Position numbers and translations under genes: made by a program
In this document: positions 1 to 6,516 of the stretch, piece by piece
Numbering within the stretch: the first letter of the stretch is position 1
Layout: every line of letters starts with the position of its first letter
Source: Deltaproteobacteria bacterium
GTDB lineage: Bacteria; Desulfobacterota; GWC2-55-46
Reading direction: 5' to 3'
DNA: 11,512 nucleotides
Assembly: GCA_030646655.1 (NCBI GenBank)
Contig: JAUSLB010000109.1
Coordinates: 1 to 11,512, forward strand
The notes under the pieces: model-generated
What the model saw: the letters and a program-made list of their open reading frames with translations, nothing else
What the model was told of the DNA's origin: nothing
The model's database searches: none

Positions 1-110
1 CTTTTTATTTCCACCCTTCCTTGACTTCAGAAAAAATTCCTAATTTTTAGAAGCAGCTCTTATATAATTTTCATCCTGAAAAGAACAGGGCTTTAGCTCC
101 GCCTAAGCCC
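1..110. other. AT-rich gene-free left edge with a small hairpin
   Basis: No open frame in this stretch looks like a protein. It is clearly more AT-rich than the genes to the right. An imperfect inverted repeat lies at 87-111 (arms AGGGCTTTAG and CTAAGCCCT, loop CTCCGC, one bulged T). On the minus strand this hairpin is followed by GTTCTTTTC, so it might be a weak transcription terminator for the topA unit, but the T-tract is poor. The start of a further gene to the left cannot be judged from this edge. Confidence 0.4.
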
Positions 111-298
111 TAACAGGCTGTTGAAAAACTGACTAATGCAATCACCGTATGGGGGACGGATTGCCTCTGGATGCTCGCCAGCTCACGAAGTGACAAGGCG
201 AGCCGTATCAAAGAAAGATTTCCTTGCCAGACTGGACGAACTGCCATTCACTCCGGCCAAGTCGTGGTTGAAAAAGTCCAGGACGGGCTTTTTCAACA
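111..298. repeat. MITE-like element with terminal inverted repeats and two internal hairpins
   Basis: The left end reads TAACAGGCTGTTGAAAAA (111-128). TGTTGAAAAA (119-128) is repeated exactly inverted as TTTTTCAACA (289-298), framing about 190 bp between topA and the window edge. Two hairpins lie inside: 173-203 (GCTCGCC/GGCGAGC outer stem, TCAC/GTGA inner stem, GAA loop, a symmetrical 3x3 internal loop) and 267-297 (13-base arms, 5-base loop AGGAC, one T-G wobble). A near copy of the left end, with one mismatch, occurs at 5813-5830, which supports a dispersed repeat. The right end loses similarity to the left after TTTTTCAACA, so the element may be decayed. No transposase is encoded. An open frame of 64 codons (136-330) spans most of it but resembles nothing I recognise. 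The 267-297 hairpin could also help end topA transcription. Confidence 0.6.
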
Positions 299-339
299 CT
301 AATAAGACAATGAGATTATATCGGGAGTAGGGCCCGGGG

Positions 340-2472
340 TCAACCTGTCTTGGGGAACTCCCATGTAGCGTACTTGCACTTTGGATAATTCGAGCAGCTG
401 AAAAAGACCCTCCCCTTCTTCGTCCTCCTCTCAACGAGCGTCCCGCCGTCCCCGTCCGGGCAGGGTATGCCTGTGGAGTACGGAAGAGTCGTCTTGCAGT
501 CAGGGTAATCGGAGCAGGCCAGAAATTTCCCGAACCTGCCGCTCTTTACCACCATAGGCTTGCCGCACTTGGGGCACGGGGTGTCGGACACCTCGGCCAC
601 CCTCTCGAGAGCGGTCACTTTGCCTTGCTCGTCGGTAGTAAAGTCCTTCGTGTTCTTGCAGTCAGGATAGCCGGAGCAGGCGAGGAACTTGCCCTTCCTG
701 CCCCACTTTATGACCATCATCTTGCCGCACTTTTCGCAAACGATATCGGTGGCGACCTCTTCGGCCTTGACGTTCTTCATGTCCTTCTTGGCCTTATCGA
801 GGCTCTCCTTAAACGGCCCCCAGAACTCGTGCATGGTCTGCTTCCACTGCATGGTGCCTTCCTCTATCATGTCGAGCTCCTCTTCCATGCGCGCGGTAAA
901 CTCGACGTCGAGTATCTCCGGGAAGGATTTCACGAGCATGTCGGTAACGAGGAAGCCGAGCTCGGTGGGCTTAAGCTGGGTTTTGTCCTTCACCACGTAT
1001 TCCCTGTCCTGAATGGTTGAGATGATCGCCGCGTACGTGGAGGGCCTGCCTATGCCGTTTTCTTCGAGCTCCTTTACCAAAGACGCCTCCGTGAACCTCG
1101 GTGGAGGCTGGGTGAAGTGCTGGGCAGGGGTTAGCCCGAGGAGCCTTAAGACCTCGTTTTCCGAAAGCGGCGGGAGCTTCTCCTCCTTCTCCTCCTCTAC
1201 ATCCTTGCCTTCCATATAGACGGCTGTAAAGCCCGGAAACCTGACGGTCGAGCCTGAGGCAGAGAATATGAAATCCCCGGCCTTTATTTGCGCCCTCGTC
1301 TGGTCGATTATCGCCGGCGCCATCTGGCAGGCCAGAAACCTGTTCCAGATGAGCTGGTAGAGCCTGAACTGGTCTTTCGACAGGTATTCCTTTACAGCCT
1401 CGGGCGGGTACTGGAAGTAGGTCGGCCTTATCGCCTCGTGCGCGTCCTGAGACTTCTTCTTCGTCTTATAGATATTGGGTTTGGCTGGCAGGTACTGGGG
1501 CCCGTACTTCGCCTCGATTAAGGAACGGGCCGCCTCTATCGCCTCGTTCGATATCCTCGTGGAATCTGTCCTCATGTAGGAGATGAGCCCCACCGGGCCC
1601 TCTTCCCCTATCTCGATCCCCTCATAGAGCTGCTGGGCGAACATCATCGTCTTTTTCGCGGTAAAGCCGAGCTTCCTTGAGGCCTCCTGCTGGAGCTTGC
1701 TCGTTGTGAAAGGCGCGGCAGGGTTCCTCTTGGTCTCTTTTGTCTCGACCTGAGCGACCTTCCATTCAGCGCCCTCCAATCCCTTTAAGACCTCTTTTGA
1801 CCCGGCCTCGTCCTTAAGCTCTATCTTTTTGTCATTCTTTTTTACGAGCTTGGCGCTGAAGGGCTCGCCCGTCTTGCCTTCAAGCTCTGCGGTAATAGAC
1901 CAGTACTCTACGGGGATAAAGGCCTGTACCTCCCTCTCCCTTTCGCATATGAGCCTTACCGCGACGGACTGAACCCTTCCGGCGCTTAGGCCCCTGCGCA
2001 CCTTATCCCAGAGTATCGGGCTTACCTGATAGCCCACGAGGCGGTCGAGCACCCTTCTGGCCTGCTGGGCCTCGAATTTGTTCTGGTCAAGGCTTATTGG
2101 GTGCTCTATGGCCTCCCTTACGGCCTTCTCCGTTATCTCGTTAAAGAGGACCCTTAAGGTCTTCTCCTTTTTCTTGTCTATCTCCTCGGCTATGTGCCAC
2201 GCTATGGCCTCGCCCTCCCTGTCAGGGTCAGGGGCGAGGTATATCCTCTCGGCGGCCTTCCCGGCCTTTTTCAGCTCCTTGATAATGGCGGCCTTGCCCT
2301 TTATTATCTCGTAGTGCGGCTCGAAGTCGTTCTCAATCTCGACCCCTAATTTGCTCTTGGGCAGGTCTTTTATGTGGCCTACCGAGGCAAGCACCGTGAA
2401 GTCCTTGCCGAGGAACTTATTTATCGTCTTTGCCTTTGCGGGCGATTCGACTATTACGAGTGATTTTCCCAT
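340..2472 (-). CDS. topA: DNA topoisomerase I (type IA, omega protein)
   Basis: This enzyme relaxes negatively supercoiled DNA by cutting and resealing one strand through a 5'-phosphotyrosine link, balancing gyrase. The 710-residue protein is shorter than E. coli TopA (865) but has every core part. The TOPRIM domain is near residues 3-115, with Glu9 in the VESPAKAK motif and the acidic triad Asp82, Asp84, Glu86 in DPDREGE. SAGRVQSVAVRLICERE is at about 163-179. The catalytic tyrosine is Tyr299 in GLISYMRTDSTR. Three C-terminal zinc-ribbon modules follow at about 579-605, 633-659 and 671-699. The first two have four cysteines each, while the third keeps only Cys671, Cys693 and Cys699. The ATG start is fixed by the standard family N-terminus (MGKSLVIVESPAKAK). 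The Shine-Dalgarno is poor, since GAGG lies almost against the ATG. It lies 187 bp downstream of dprA, a common pairing, but probably has its own promoter at 2616-2624. Identification is secure. Confidence 0.97.
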   Translation of the reverse strand: MGKSLVIVESPAKAKTINKFLGKDFTVLASVGHIKDLPKSKLGVEIENDFEPHYEIIKGKAAIIKELKKAGKAAERIYLAPDPDREGEAIAWHIAEEIDKKKEKTLRVLFNEITEKAVREAIEHPISLDQNKFEAQQARRVLDRLVGYQVSPILWDKVRRGLSAGRVQSVAVRLICEREREVQAFIPVEYWSITAELEGKTGEPFSAKLVKKNDKKIELKDEAGSKEVLKGLEGAEWKVAQVETKETKRNPAAPFTTSKLQQEASRKLGFTAKKTMMFAQQLYEGIEIGEEGPVGLISYMRTDSTRISNEAIEAARSLIEAKYGPQYLPAKPNIYKTKKKSQDAHEAIRPTYFQYPPEAVKEYLSKDQFRLYQLIWNRFLACQMAPAIIDQTRAQIKAGDFIFSASGSTVRFPGFTAVYMEGKDVEEEKEEKLPPLSENEVLRLLGLTPAQHFTQPPPRFTEASLVKELEENGIGRPSTYAAIISTIQDREYVVKDKTQLKPTELGFLVTDMLVKSFPEILDVEFTARMEEELDMIEEGTMQWKQTMHEFWGPFKESLDKAKKDMKNVKAEEVATDIVCEKCGKMMVIKWGRKGKFLACSGYPDCKNTKDFTTDEQGKVTALERVAEVSDTPCPKCGKPMVVKSGRFGKFLACSDYPDCKTTLPYSTGIPCPDGDGGTLVERRTKKGRVFFSCSNYPKCKYATWEFPKTG

Positions 2473-2511
2473 ACCTCTCTTATTCTATCCTAACCTGTTT
2501 TTTTTGTTCTG

Positions 2512-2556
2512 CCGGCAACACGGTCGATAAAGGGGCTTTAGTAACCTTATTGCCGG
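2512..2556. promoter_or_regulatory. 45-base imperfect palindrome in the topA leader
   Basis: Arms CCGGCAA (2512-2518) and TTGCCGG (2550-2556) enclose GGT/ACC (2522-2524 with 2544-2546) and TAAAG/CTTTA (2528-2532 with 2536-2540) around a GGG loop. The two joining segments are symmetric three-base internal loops. Of 21 base pairs, 16 are Watson-Crick and one is G-T. It sits between the probable topA promoter and the topA start codon, about 40 bp from the ATG. In the topA sense it is followed by an A-run and not a T-run, so it is not an intrinsic terminator. A leader RNA structure, an operator or a supercoil-extruded cruciform are all possible; which one is unknown. Confidence 0.5.
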
Positions 2557-2615
2557 GGACGATGGATGAAAGCGACTTCGCTGAACGCAATAAGGAGGGC
2601 GCAGTCCAGTAAAAA

Positions 2616-2624
2616 ATTATAACA
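2616..2624 (-). promoter_or_regulatory. Candidate extended -10 promoter for topA
   Basis: Read on the minus strand this is TGTTATAAT: a perfect TATAAT with the TGn extension. No TTGACA-like -35 box lies at 16-18 bases, which fits an extended -10 promoter. Transcription would start near 2609 and give topA a leader of about 137 bases that includes the palindrome at 2512-2556. No intrinsic terminator is visible between dprA and this site, so read-through from dprA is also possible. Confidence 0.5.
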
Positions 2625-2659
2625 CAATGGGGGTTTTTAGCCCGCTTTTTCAGGCCTTT

Positions 2660-3736
2660 TTAAAACCTCCTCAAAAAGCATTTGCCCGGCCTCTGCTGGA
2701 CAAGGCCCTTCAGCTCCATCTCAAGGAGGAGCGATGACGCCCTGCTGACAGGAAGGCCGGTCCTCTCGACGATCCCGTCTATGTGGACAGGCTCCGTGCC
2801 GAGGGAGTCCCAAACGAGCTTTTCTTCTTCCCCCATCCCCGGCAAGGCCTCTTTTTTAGTCCGCGGGGTAAATTTAAGCCCGAGCGCCTCGGTTATATCC
2901 TCGGCGCTCTCAACAAGCCTCGCGCCTTGTTTTAAGAGCTTGTTCGCACCCATGCTCTTTGGGGATGTCACCGGGCCCGGCACAGCGAAGACCTCCCTGT
3001 TATATTCGAGCGCGAGCCCCGCTGTCATCAATGACCCGCTCCTTAAAGGGGCCTCGACCACGAGAACTCCCTCCGAAAGCCCGCTTATGATCCTGTTTCT
3101 CCTCGGGAAGTTCTGCGGCAGGGGAGGCGTTCCGAGCGGAAATTCCGAGATGACGAGCCCCTTTTCGATAATCTCCTCATAGAGCTTCTTATTCTCCCTC
3201 GGGTAAGGCGTATCAACCCCTGTGCCGAGGACGGCTACGGTAAACCCGCCTGAGGAGAGCGCTCCTTTGTGGGCCGCCATGTCGCAGCCCCTTGCCATGC
3301 CGCTAACGACCGTAACCCCCATGCCGCCCAGGTCCCTTGATATGCTCTCGGACATCTTAAGCCCGTAGTGCGTAGGGTGCCTCGTGCCTACAACGGCTAC
3401 GGAAGGCCCTTCGAAAGAGGCCTCGCCCTTTGCGTAAAGGACGCAGGGAGGGTCGTATATCTCTTTTAAAAGGGCCGGGTAAAGGGGGCTTTCGAAGGTG
3501 ATTATCGTAACGCCCTGGCTCTCTATCAGCGCCAGTTCCTTATCGACCCGCTTCCAGTCCTCGAACCCGGCTACTGACTTGGCGAACGCGGCCGAGAACG
3601 CCTCAAGGCCCTTTCTGGTCTCCCTGAATATCGCCTCAGGAGGCCCGAACCTCTCGATGATGCCGTTTATGGCGAAGCGCTCGATCCCTTTTAATCTGCT
3701 CAGCGCGAGCCAGTATTTAAGGCTGTCACTCTCCAC
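2660..3736 (-). CDS. dprA: DNA processing protein DprA (Smf)
   Basis: DprA binds incoming single-stranded DNA in the cytoplasm and loads RecA during natural transformation; it is also present in many bacteria not known to be transformable. The 358-residue protein has a short N-terminal helical region (about 1-80). The Rossmann-like core follows, with VVGTRHPT near 115-122, SGMARGCDMAAHKGAL at 145-160 (SGLARGID in most relatives), NFPRRNRIISG at 209-219, EAPLRSGSLMTAGLALE at 228-244 and REVFAVPG at 247-254. A C-terminal winged-helix (DML1-like) domain spans about 300-358. The start is GTG at 3736, chosen because translation from there gives the usual family N-terminus (LKYWLALSRLKGI) and a stop lies just upstream in frame. 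There is no recognisable Shine-Dalgarno. The intrinsic terminator at 3769-3798 lies immediately upstream, so a dprA promoter must fit in a very short gap; I could not find a good one. Confidence 0.96.
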   Translation of the reverse strand: MESDSLKYWLALSRLKGIERFAINGIIERFGPPEAIFRETRKGLEAFSAAFAKSVAGFEDWKRVDKELALIESQGVTIITFESPLYPALLKEIYDPPCVLYAKGEASFEGPSVAVVGTRHPTHYGLKMSESISRDLGGMGVTVVSGMARGCDMAAHKGALSSGGFTVAVLGTGVDTPYPRENKKLYEEIIEKGLVISEFPLGTPPLPQNFPRRNRIISGLSEGVLVVEAPLRSGSLMTAGLALEYNREVFAVPGPVTSPKSMGANKLLKQGARLVESAEDITEALGLKFTPRTKKEALPGMGEEEKLVWDSLGTEPVHIDGIVERTGLPVSRASSLLLEMELKGLVQQRPGKCFLRRF

Positions 3737-3768
3737 TAAGGCCCGGGGACAAAACTATTTATGCTTAC

Positions 3769-3798
3769 AATAAAAGGGGATGGCGACATGCCATCCCC
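3769..3798 (-). terminator. Intrinsic terminator after the LysM gene
   Basis: A perfect 9-bp inverted repeat (GGGGATGGC at 3776-3784, GCCATCCCC at 3790-3798) has a 5-base loop. On the minus strand it is followed at once by TTTTATTG. It lies about 27 bases past the LysM stop codon, which is the expected place and orientation for a Rho-independent terminator ending the cpoB-LysM transcript before dprA. Confidence 0.85.
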
Positions 3799-3824
3799 GT
3801 AGAAAAAGCACTGGTGATGTAATC

Positions 3825-4982
3825 CTAATCAGCCCTGACTGTAGCGACGGAATCGCCCCAGTTTATGGGCTTAAGGCTCTTTACGACAACGCATGAAGAG
3901 GTGTTCTCATCGGCGTCGAGGACGACAAGGGTGCCGAGCTCGATGGGCGGCAGCGTTACGAGTTTGCCTTTACTAAGGGGGTCGGGCGCCTTCCCGGCCT
4001 CCCTGAAGATGCGCATAATATTGCCCTTCTTAAGGCCGTCGCGGCTGCCCCTGTCAATGTACGCGATATCACCTTGCGATAAGTTCTCTTTGTCTTCTAT
4101 CGCAGCCACGATAAAGCCCTTGACATCGGCATCCGGCTCGGTTATCTCAACCTCAGTGACAGGGGGCCTAAAGGCCCTTACCCTTGCCCCTGCCTCGATC
4201 TCCTTATAAGAGGTGTCGATCCTGCCCTCGACGACATCGCCTGCCGAAGTTACTGTCAGGCTTCCGAGCGTCTCTATGGCGTTGCCGATTACAGCCTTTG
4301 TGACAGGGTGCTTTATGGATTTGCCTACGGCAAATATGGAAAAGCTGTCGCCGGGCTTTACTGCGGACCTGTCCTTAAAGGAGATGAATACCTGCTCCCC
4401 GTGGGTCACAAGCAGTTTTTCCTCTTTTGCGGCGATTATCGCCCCTGCGGCATCGAGCTCCTTTCCGGTTATAAAGCCCCTTCTCTCTATGGAGCTCGAC
4501 TCTACCTTAGGCCTCTGGGGGGCAGGCGGCGGCAACGGGACGGCCTCTTCCTTTTTCTCCTCCTCAGGCTCGAGCACCACTACCTTTTCCTCCTCAGGCC
4601 CGAGTTCGACCGTAGGGAGCTTCTCCGCCTCTGCCTCTTTCCTGCCTATTATCTCTATCCCGTCCGGGGTAACCTTTACGACGTTGCCCGGATAGATGAG
4701 ATCGGGGTTTTTTATGTACGGGTTCAGCTTCCATATCTTCGGCCACTTGAAAGGGTTCTTAAGGAACCGCCCCGAGATGTCCCAGAGGGTGTCGTGAGGG
4801 ACGATCGTGTAGAAGAAGACCTCTTCGTCTTTCGGCTTCGCCTCAGCGCTCTGGGTCTGGGGCTGGGCCTGAGCCTTGTCCGCCTCAGGTTCTTCCGTGG
4901 GGATAGCCACCTCGTCAGCCATGAGGCTCAACGGGGCTAAAAGGGAAAGCGATAGCAGGAGCGCGAATAGTTTTATTCTCAT
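3825..4982 (-). CDS. Secreted LysM-domain protein with a duplicated C-terminal module
   Basis: The 385-residue product is probably exported and binds peptidoglycan. Residues 1-22 form a signal peptide (basic MRIK, long hydrophobic run, likely cleavage near LMA-DE), with no lipobox cysteine. A Glu/Ala/Gln-rich linker covers about 24-55. A LysM domain follows at about 57-105 (FFYTIVPHDTLWDISGRF, then NPDLIYPGNVVKV), the form common in deltaproteobacterial envelope proteins. A second charged and proline-rich linker covers about 115-165. The C-terminal half has two related modules, 180-269 and 289-380, which align with almost no gaps; I do not recognise the family. The ATG overlaps the upstream stop as ATGA (4 bases), and GGAAGGG sits five bases ahead inside the upstream gene, so translation is probably coupled to the cpoB-like gene. 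A strong terminator follows. The exact role is unknown; cell-wall maintenance is an inference. Confidence 0.88.
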   Translation of the reverse strand: MRIKLFALLLSLSLLAPLSLMADEVAIPTEEPEADKAQAQPQTQSAEAKPKDEEVFFYTIVPHDTLWDISGRFLKNPFKWPKIWKLNPYIKNPDLIYPGNVVKVTPDGIEIIGRKEAEAEKLPTVELGPEEEKVVVLEPEEEKKEEAVPLPPPAPQRPKVESSSIERRGFITGKELDAAGAIIAAKEEKLLVTHGEQVFISFKDRSAVKPGDSFSIFAVGKSIKHPVTKAVIGNAIETLGSLTVTSAGDVVEGRIDTSYKEIEAGARVRAFRPPVTEVEITEPDADVKGFIVAAIEDKENLSQGDIAYIDRGSRDGLKKGNIMRIFREAGKAPDPLSKGKLVTLPPIELGTLVVLDADENTSSCVVVKSLKPINWGDSVATVRAD

Positions 4983-5743
4983 CTCGACCCTTCCTTTTTT
5001 TCGCCCGACAGCTTCTCGAGCGCCTTTTTGGCCTTGATAGCGGCCTCTGATTCCGGGTATCTTCTCGTCAGGCCCTGGAGCGCCTCCTTCGCGTCCTCGG
5101 GCCTGTTTATTTCCATAAGAGTGAAACCGACCTTAAGGAGCGCGTCAGGGGCCTTGTTCTCCCCGGGATACTTATCGGCTACTTCCCTGAACCTCAAAAG
5201 CGCCTTTTCAAAATCTTTTTCAGAATAATAGGACTCGCCTGCCCAGTAGAGGGCGTTATCCGCGAAACTGCTTTCAGGGAACCTCTTTACGAGCGAGAGG
5301 AAGGCCTTGCGGGCCTCGCCGTACCTGCCTGAGATGAAGAGGTCCTGCCCCCGGTTATAGAGCGCCTCAGGGGTGTCGGCCTTTGCGGGGCCGATAGACG
5401 CGGAAGCCGCCTTTTCCGTAGGCCTTTCCTGCCTCGCATCCCGGGGCATGTCCTGGGCCTTTCCCTCTTCGCCCAGAGGCACGACCACAAGCCCTGCCGG
5501 AGGCTCCTCAGGCACAACCGCGATCTTCTCAATGGCCGCGTTCGAGGCCTCTATCTTTTCGTGGAGGAGCGAGAACTTGTTCGACAGGTCGTCTAACTTC
5601 GCGCCCTTTTCCTCAACGGACGCCTTCATCTCGGCTACCTGCCTTGTCAAAAGCTCGATCGCCTTATCCCTTTCGTTCATGGATGCGCACCCTGAAAAGA
5701 GGAAGAGGGCTATAGGGAAGAGAATTAGCGGTCTTATTTTCAT
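4979..5743 (-). CDS. cpoB: CpoB/YbgF-like TPR lipoprotein
   Basis: This is a periplasmic protein of the YbgF/CpoB type, which in E. coli links the Tol-Pal system with peptidoglycan synthesis at division. The 254-residue product begins with a lipoprotein signal (MKIRPLILFPIALFLFSGC, Cys19 being the lipid-attachment residue). A predicted coiled coil follows (about 24-75, the YbgF trimerisation region) and then a Pro/Glu/Ala-rich linker (78-122). Three tetratricopeptide-like repeats end the protein: about 124-157 (ALYNRGQDLFISGRYGEA), 161-195 (ADNALYWAGESYYSEKDFEKA) and 198-232. Classical CpoB is soluble, not lipidated, so lipid anchoring is a variant, though one seen in deltaproteobacterial relatives. 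No tolA, tolB or pal is adjacent in this window. Its partner here is the overlapping LysM gene. The GGAG lies directly against the ATG, too close for a normal ribosome site. The symbol is given by family resemblance, not proven function. Confidence 0.85.
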   Translation of the reverse strand: MKIRPLILFPIALFLFSGCASMNERDKAIELLTRQVAEMKASVEEKGAKLDDLSNKFSLLHEKIEASNAAIEKIAVVPEEPPAGLVVVPLGEEGKAQDMPRDARQERPTEKAASASIGPAKADTPEALYNRGQDLFISGRYGEARKAFLSLVKRFPESSFADNALYWAGESYYSEKDFEKALLRFREVADKYPGENKAPDALLKVGFTLMEINRPEDAKEALQGLTRRYPESEAAIKAKKALEKLSGEKKEGSR

Positions 5744-5752
5744 CTCCAGAAA

Positions 5753-5780
5753 ATTAATCCCCTTTTGACGGTTTTGTCAA
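5753..5780 (-). promoter_or_regulatory. Candidate sigma70-type promoter of cpoB with inverted repeat over the -35 box
   Basis: On the minus strand a perfect TTGACA (5780-5775) is followed after 16 bases by ATTAAT (5758-5753, 4 of 6 to TATAAT). Transcription would begin near 5747, only a few bases ahead of the ATG at 5743, giving an almost leaderless message. That fits the absence of a properly spaced Shine-Dalgarno. The -35 box is one arm of an inverted repeat (TTGAC, six bases, GTCAA; 5765-5780), a plausible repressor site. An alternative -10, TATAAT at 5869-5864, would give a leader of about 115 bases but has no -35 partner. Confidence 0.4.
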
Positions 5781-5812
5781 GCGGAATTTAAACCCGCGTT
5801 GAAAACCTGTTC

Positions 5813-5830
5813 TAACAGGATGTTGAAAAA
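5813..5830. repeat. Solo copy of the MITE-like end
   Basis: TAACAGGATGTTGAAAAA matches the left end of the 111-298 element at 17 of 18 bases. It lies in the engB-cpoB gap. Just left of it AACAGG is mirrored, making CCTGTT-CT-AACAGG (5806-5819), and a second GTTGAAAA sits at 5798-5805. No second terminal repeat is visible within the gap, so this is either a relic or a shared short motif. Confidence 0.5.
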
Positions 5831-5912
5831 ACCGCCCGCTAAACAAAAAGCTAAAACCCCTCTATTATATTTACCTGATGCTTGGGGGGCCGGTCAGTGA
5901 CAATCGTCACGA

Positions 5913-6500
5913 TTACCCCTCCTTAAGGAGCTCCCTGATCTTTTTGCCGAGGGCATCCCTGCCCTCCCCTGTAAGGGATGAGAAGGTTATTGAGGCGCCG
6001 GCAGGGACAGCCCTTTTTATTTTAGCTATGCCCGATGACAGCTTACCTCTGGACAGCTTATCCGACTTGGTGAAGACGGTAACCGCCTGTATCCCGAGGC
6101 TTGCCGCCCAATTATAGAGGCTCGCCTCAGTCTCCCCTGCCTCCCTCCTCGGGTCGAGTATGATCAGCGCCCCTTTTAAAAGGCCCTTATCCAGACGGTC
6201 TTTGAAATAATCCCCTATCATCCGCTCCCATGACTTTTTCTCAGTGGCGCTCACCTTGGCGTAGCCTAAGCCGGGAAGGTCGACAAGGTAAAACGCGTTA
6301 TTTATCCTGTAAAAATTTACGGTCCGGGTCTTTCCGGGCGTTGAGCTCGTCTTGGCGATCTTTCTCCCGGTAAAAACGTTTATAAGGGAGGATTTGCCGA
6401 CATTAGACCTCCCGATAAGGGCCACCTCAGGGAGGCGGTCTTTTGGAAAGCCTGCGTCTTTTACCGCGCTCGCGGCGAATTCAGCGGACAGTATCCTCAT
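5913..6500 (-). CDS. engB: Ribosome-biogenesis GTP-binding protein EngB (YsxC/YihA)
   Basis: This is an essential GTPase in many bacteria that assists late assembly of the large (50S) ribosomal subunit. At 195 residues it has the normal family length. All G motifs are present: G1 GRSNVGKS (30-37), the switch I/G2 region STPGKTRTVNFY (53-64), G3 DLPGLGYA (74-81), G4 TKSD (144-147, where TKAD is usual) and G5 SSLTGEG (174-180). The ATG start gives the typical N-terminus. It follows the pilB stop by 16 bases. I see no good Shine-Dalgarno in that gap; the nearest, GAGG at 6518-6515, overlaps the end of pilB and is 14 bases from the ATG, so translation may depend on coupling to pilB. No intrinsic terminator is visible after its stop. 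Confidence 0.96.
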   Translation of the reverse strand: MRILSAEFAASAVKDAGFPKDRLPEVALIGRSNVGKSSLINVFTGRKIAKTSSTPGKTRTVNFYRINNAFYLVDLPGLGYAKVSATEKKSWERMIGDYFKDRLDKGLLKGALIILDPRREAGETEASLYNWAASLGIQAVTVFTKSDKLSRGKLSSGIAKIKRAVPAGASITFSSLTGEGRDALGKKIRELLKEG

Positions 6501-6516
6501 CTTAAAAAGGAAGGCC

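Noticed and set aside
87..111. Hairpin near the left edge as a definite topA terminator
   Set aside because: The stem is bulged, the T-tract is broken (GTTCTTTTC), and it lies more than 200 bases past the topA stop. Possible, but not supportable as a separate feature.
136..330. Open frame of 64 codons inside the MITE-like element on the plus strand
   Set aside because: It spans the hairpins of the repeat, has no ribosome site, and its product looks like nothing I know. It is more likely a by-product of the repeat.
625..1020. Long open frames opposite topA and opposite other genes (for example 2682-3182, 4308-4940, 7735-8166)
   Set aside because: They mirror well-identified genes on the other strand, and their translations are low-complexity or atypical. 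Such frames arise from GC-rich codon use.
5897..5910. GTGAC-AATC-GTCAC hairpin just after engB as a terminator
   Set aside because: The stem is only five bases and no T-run follows in the engB direction.
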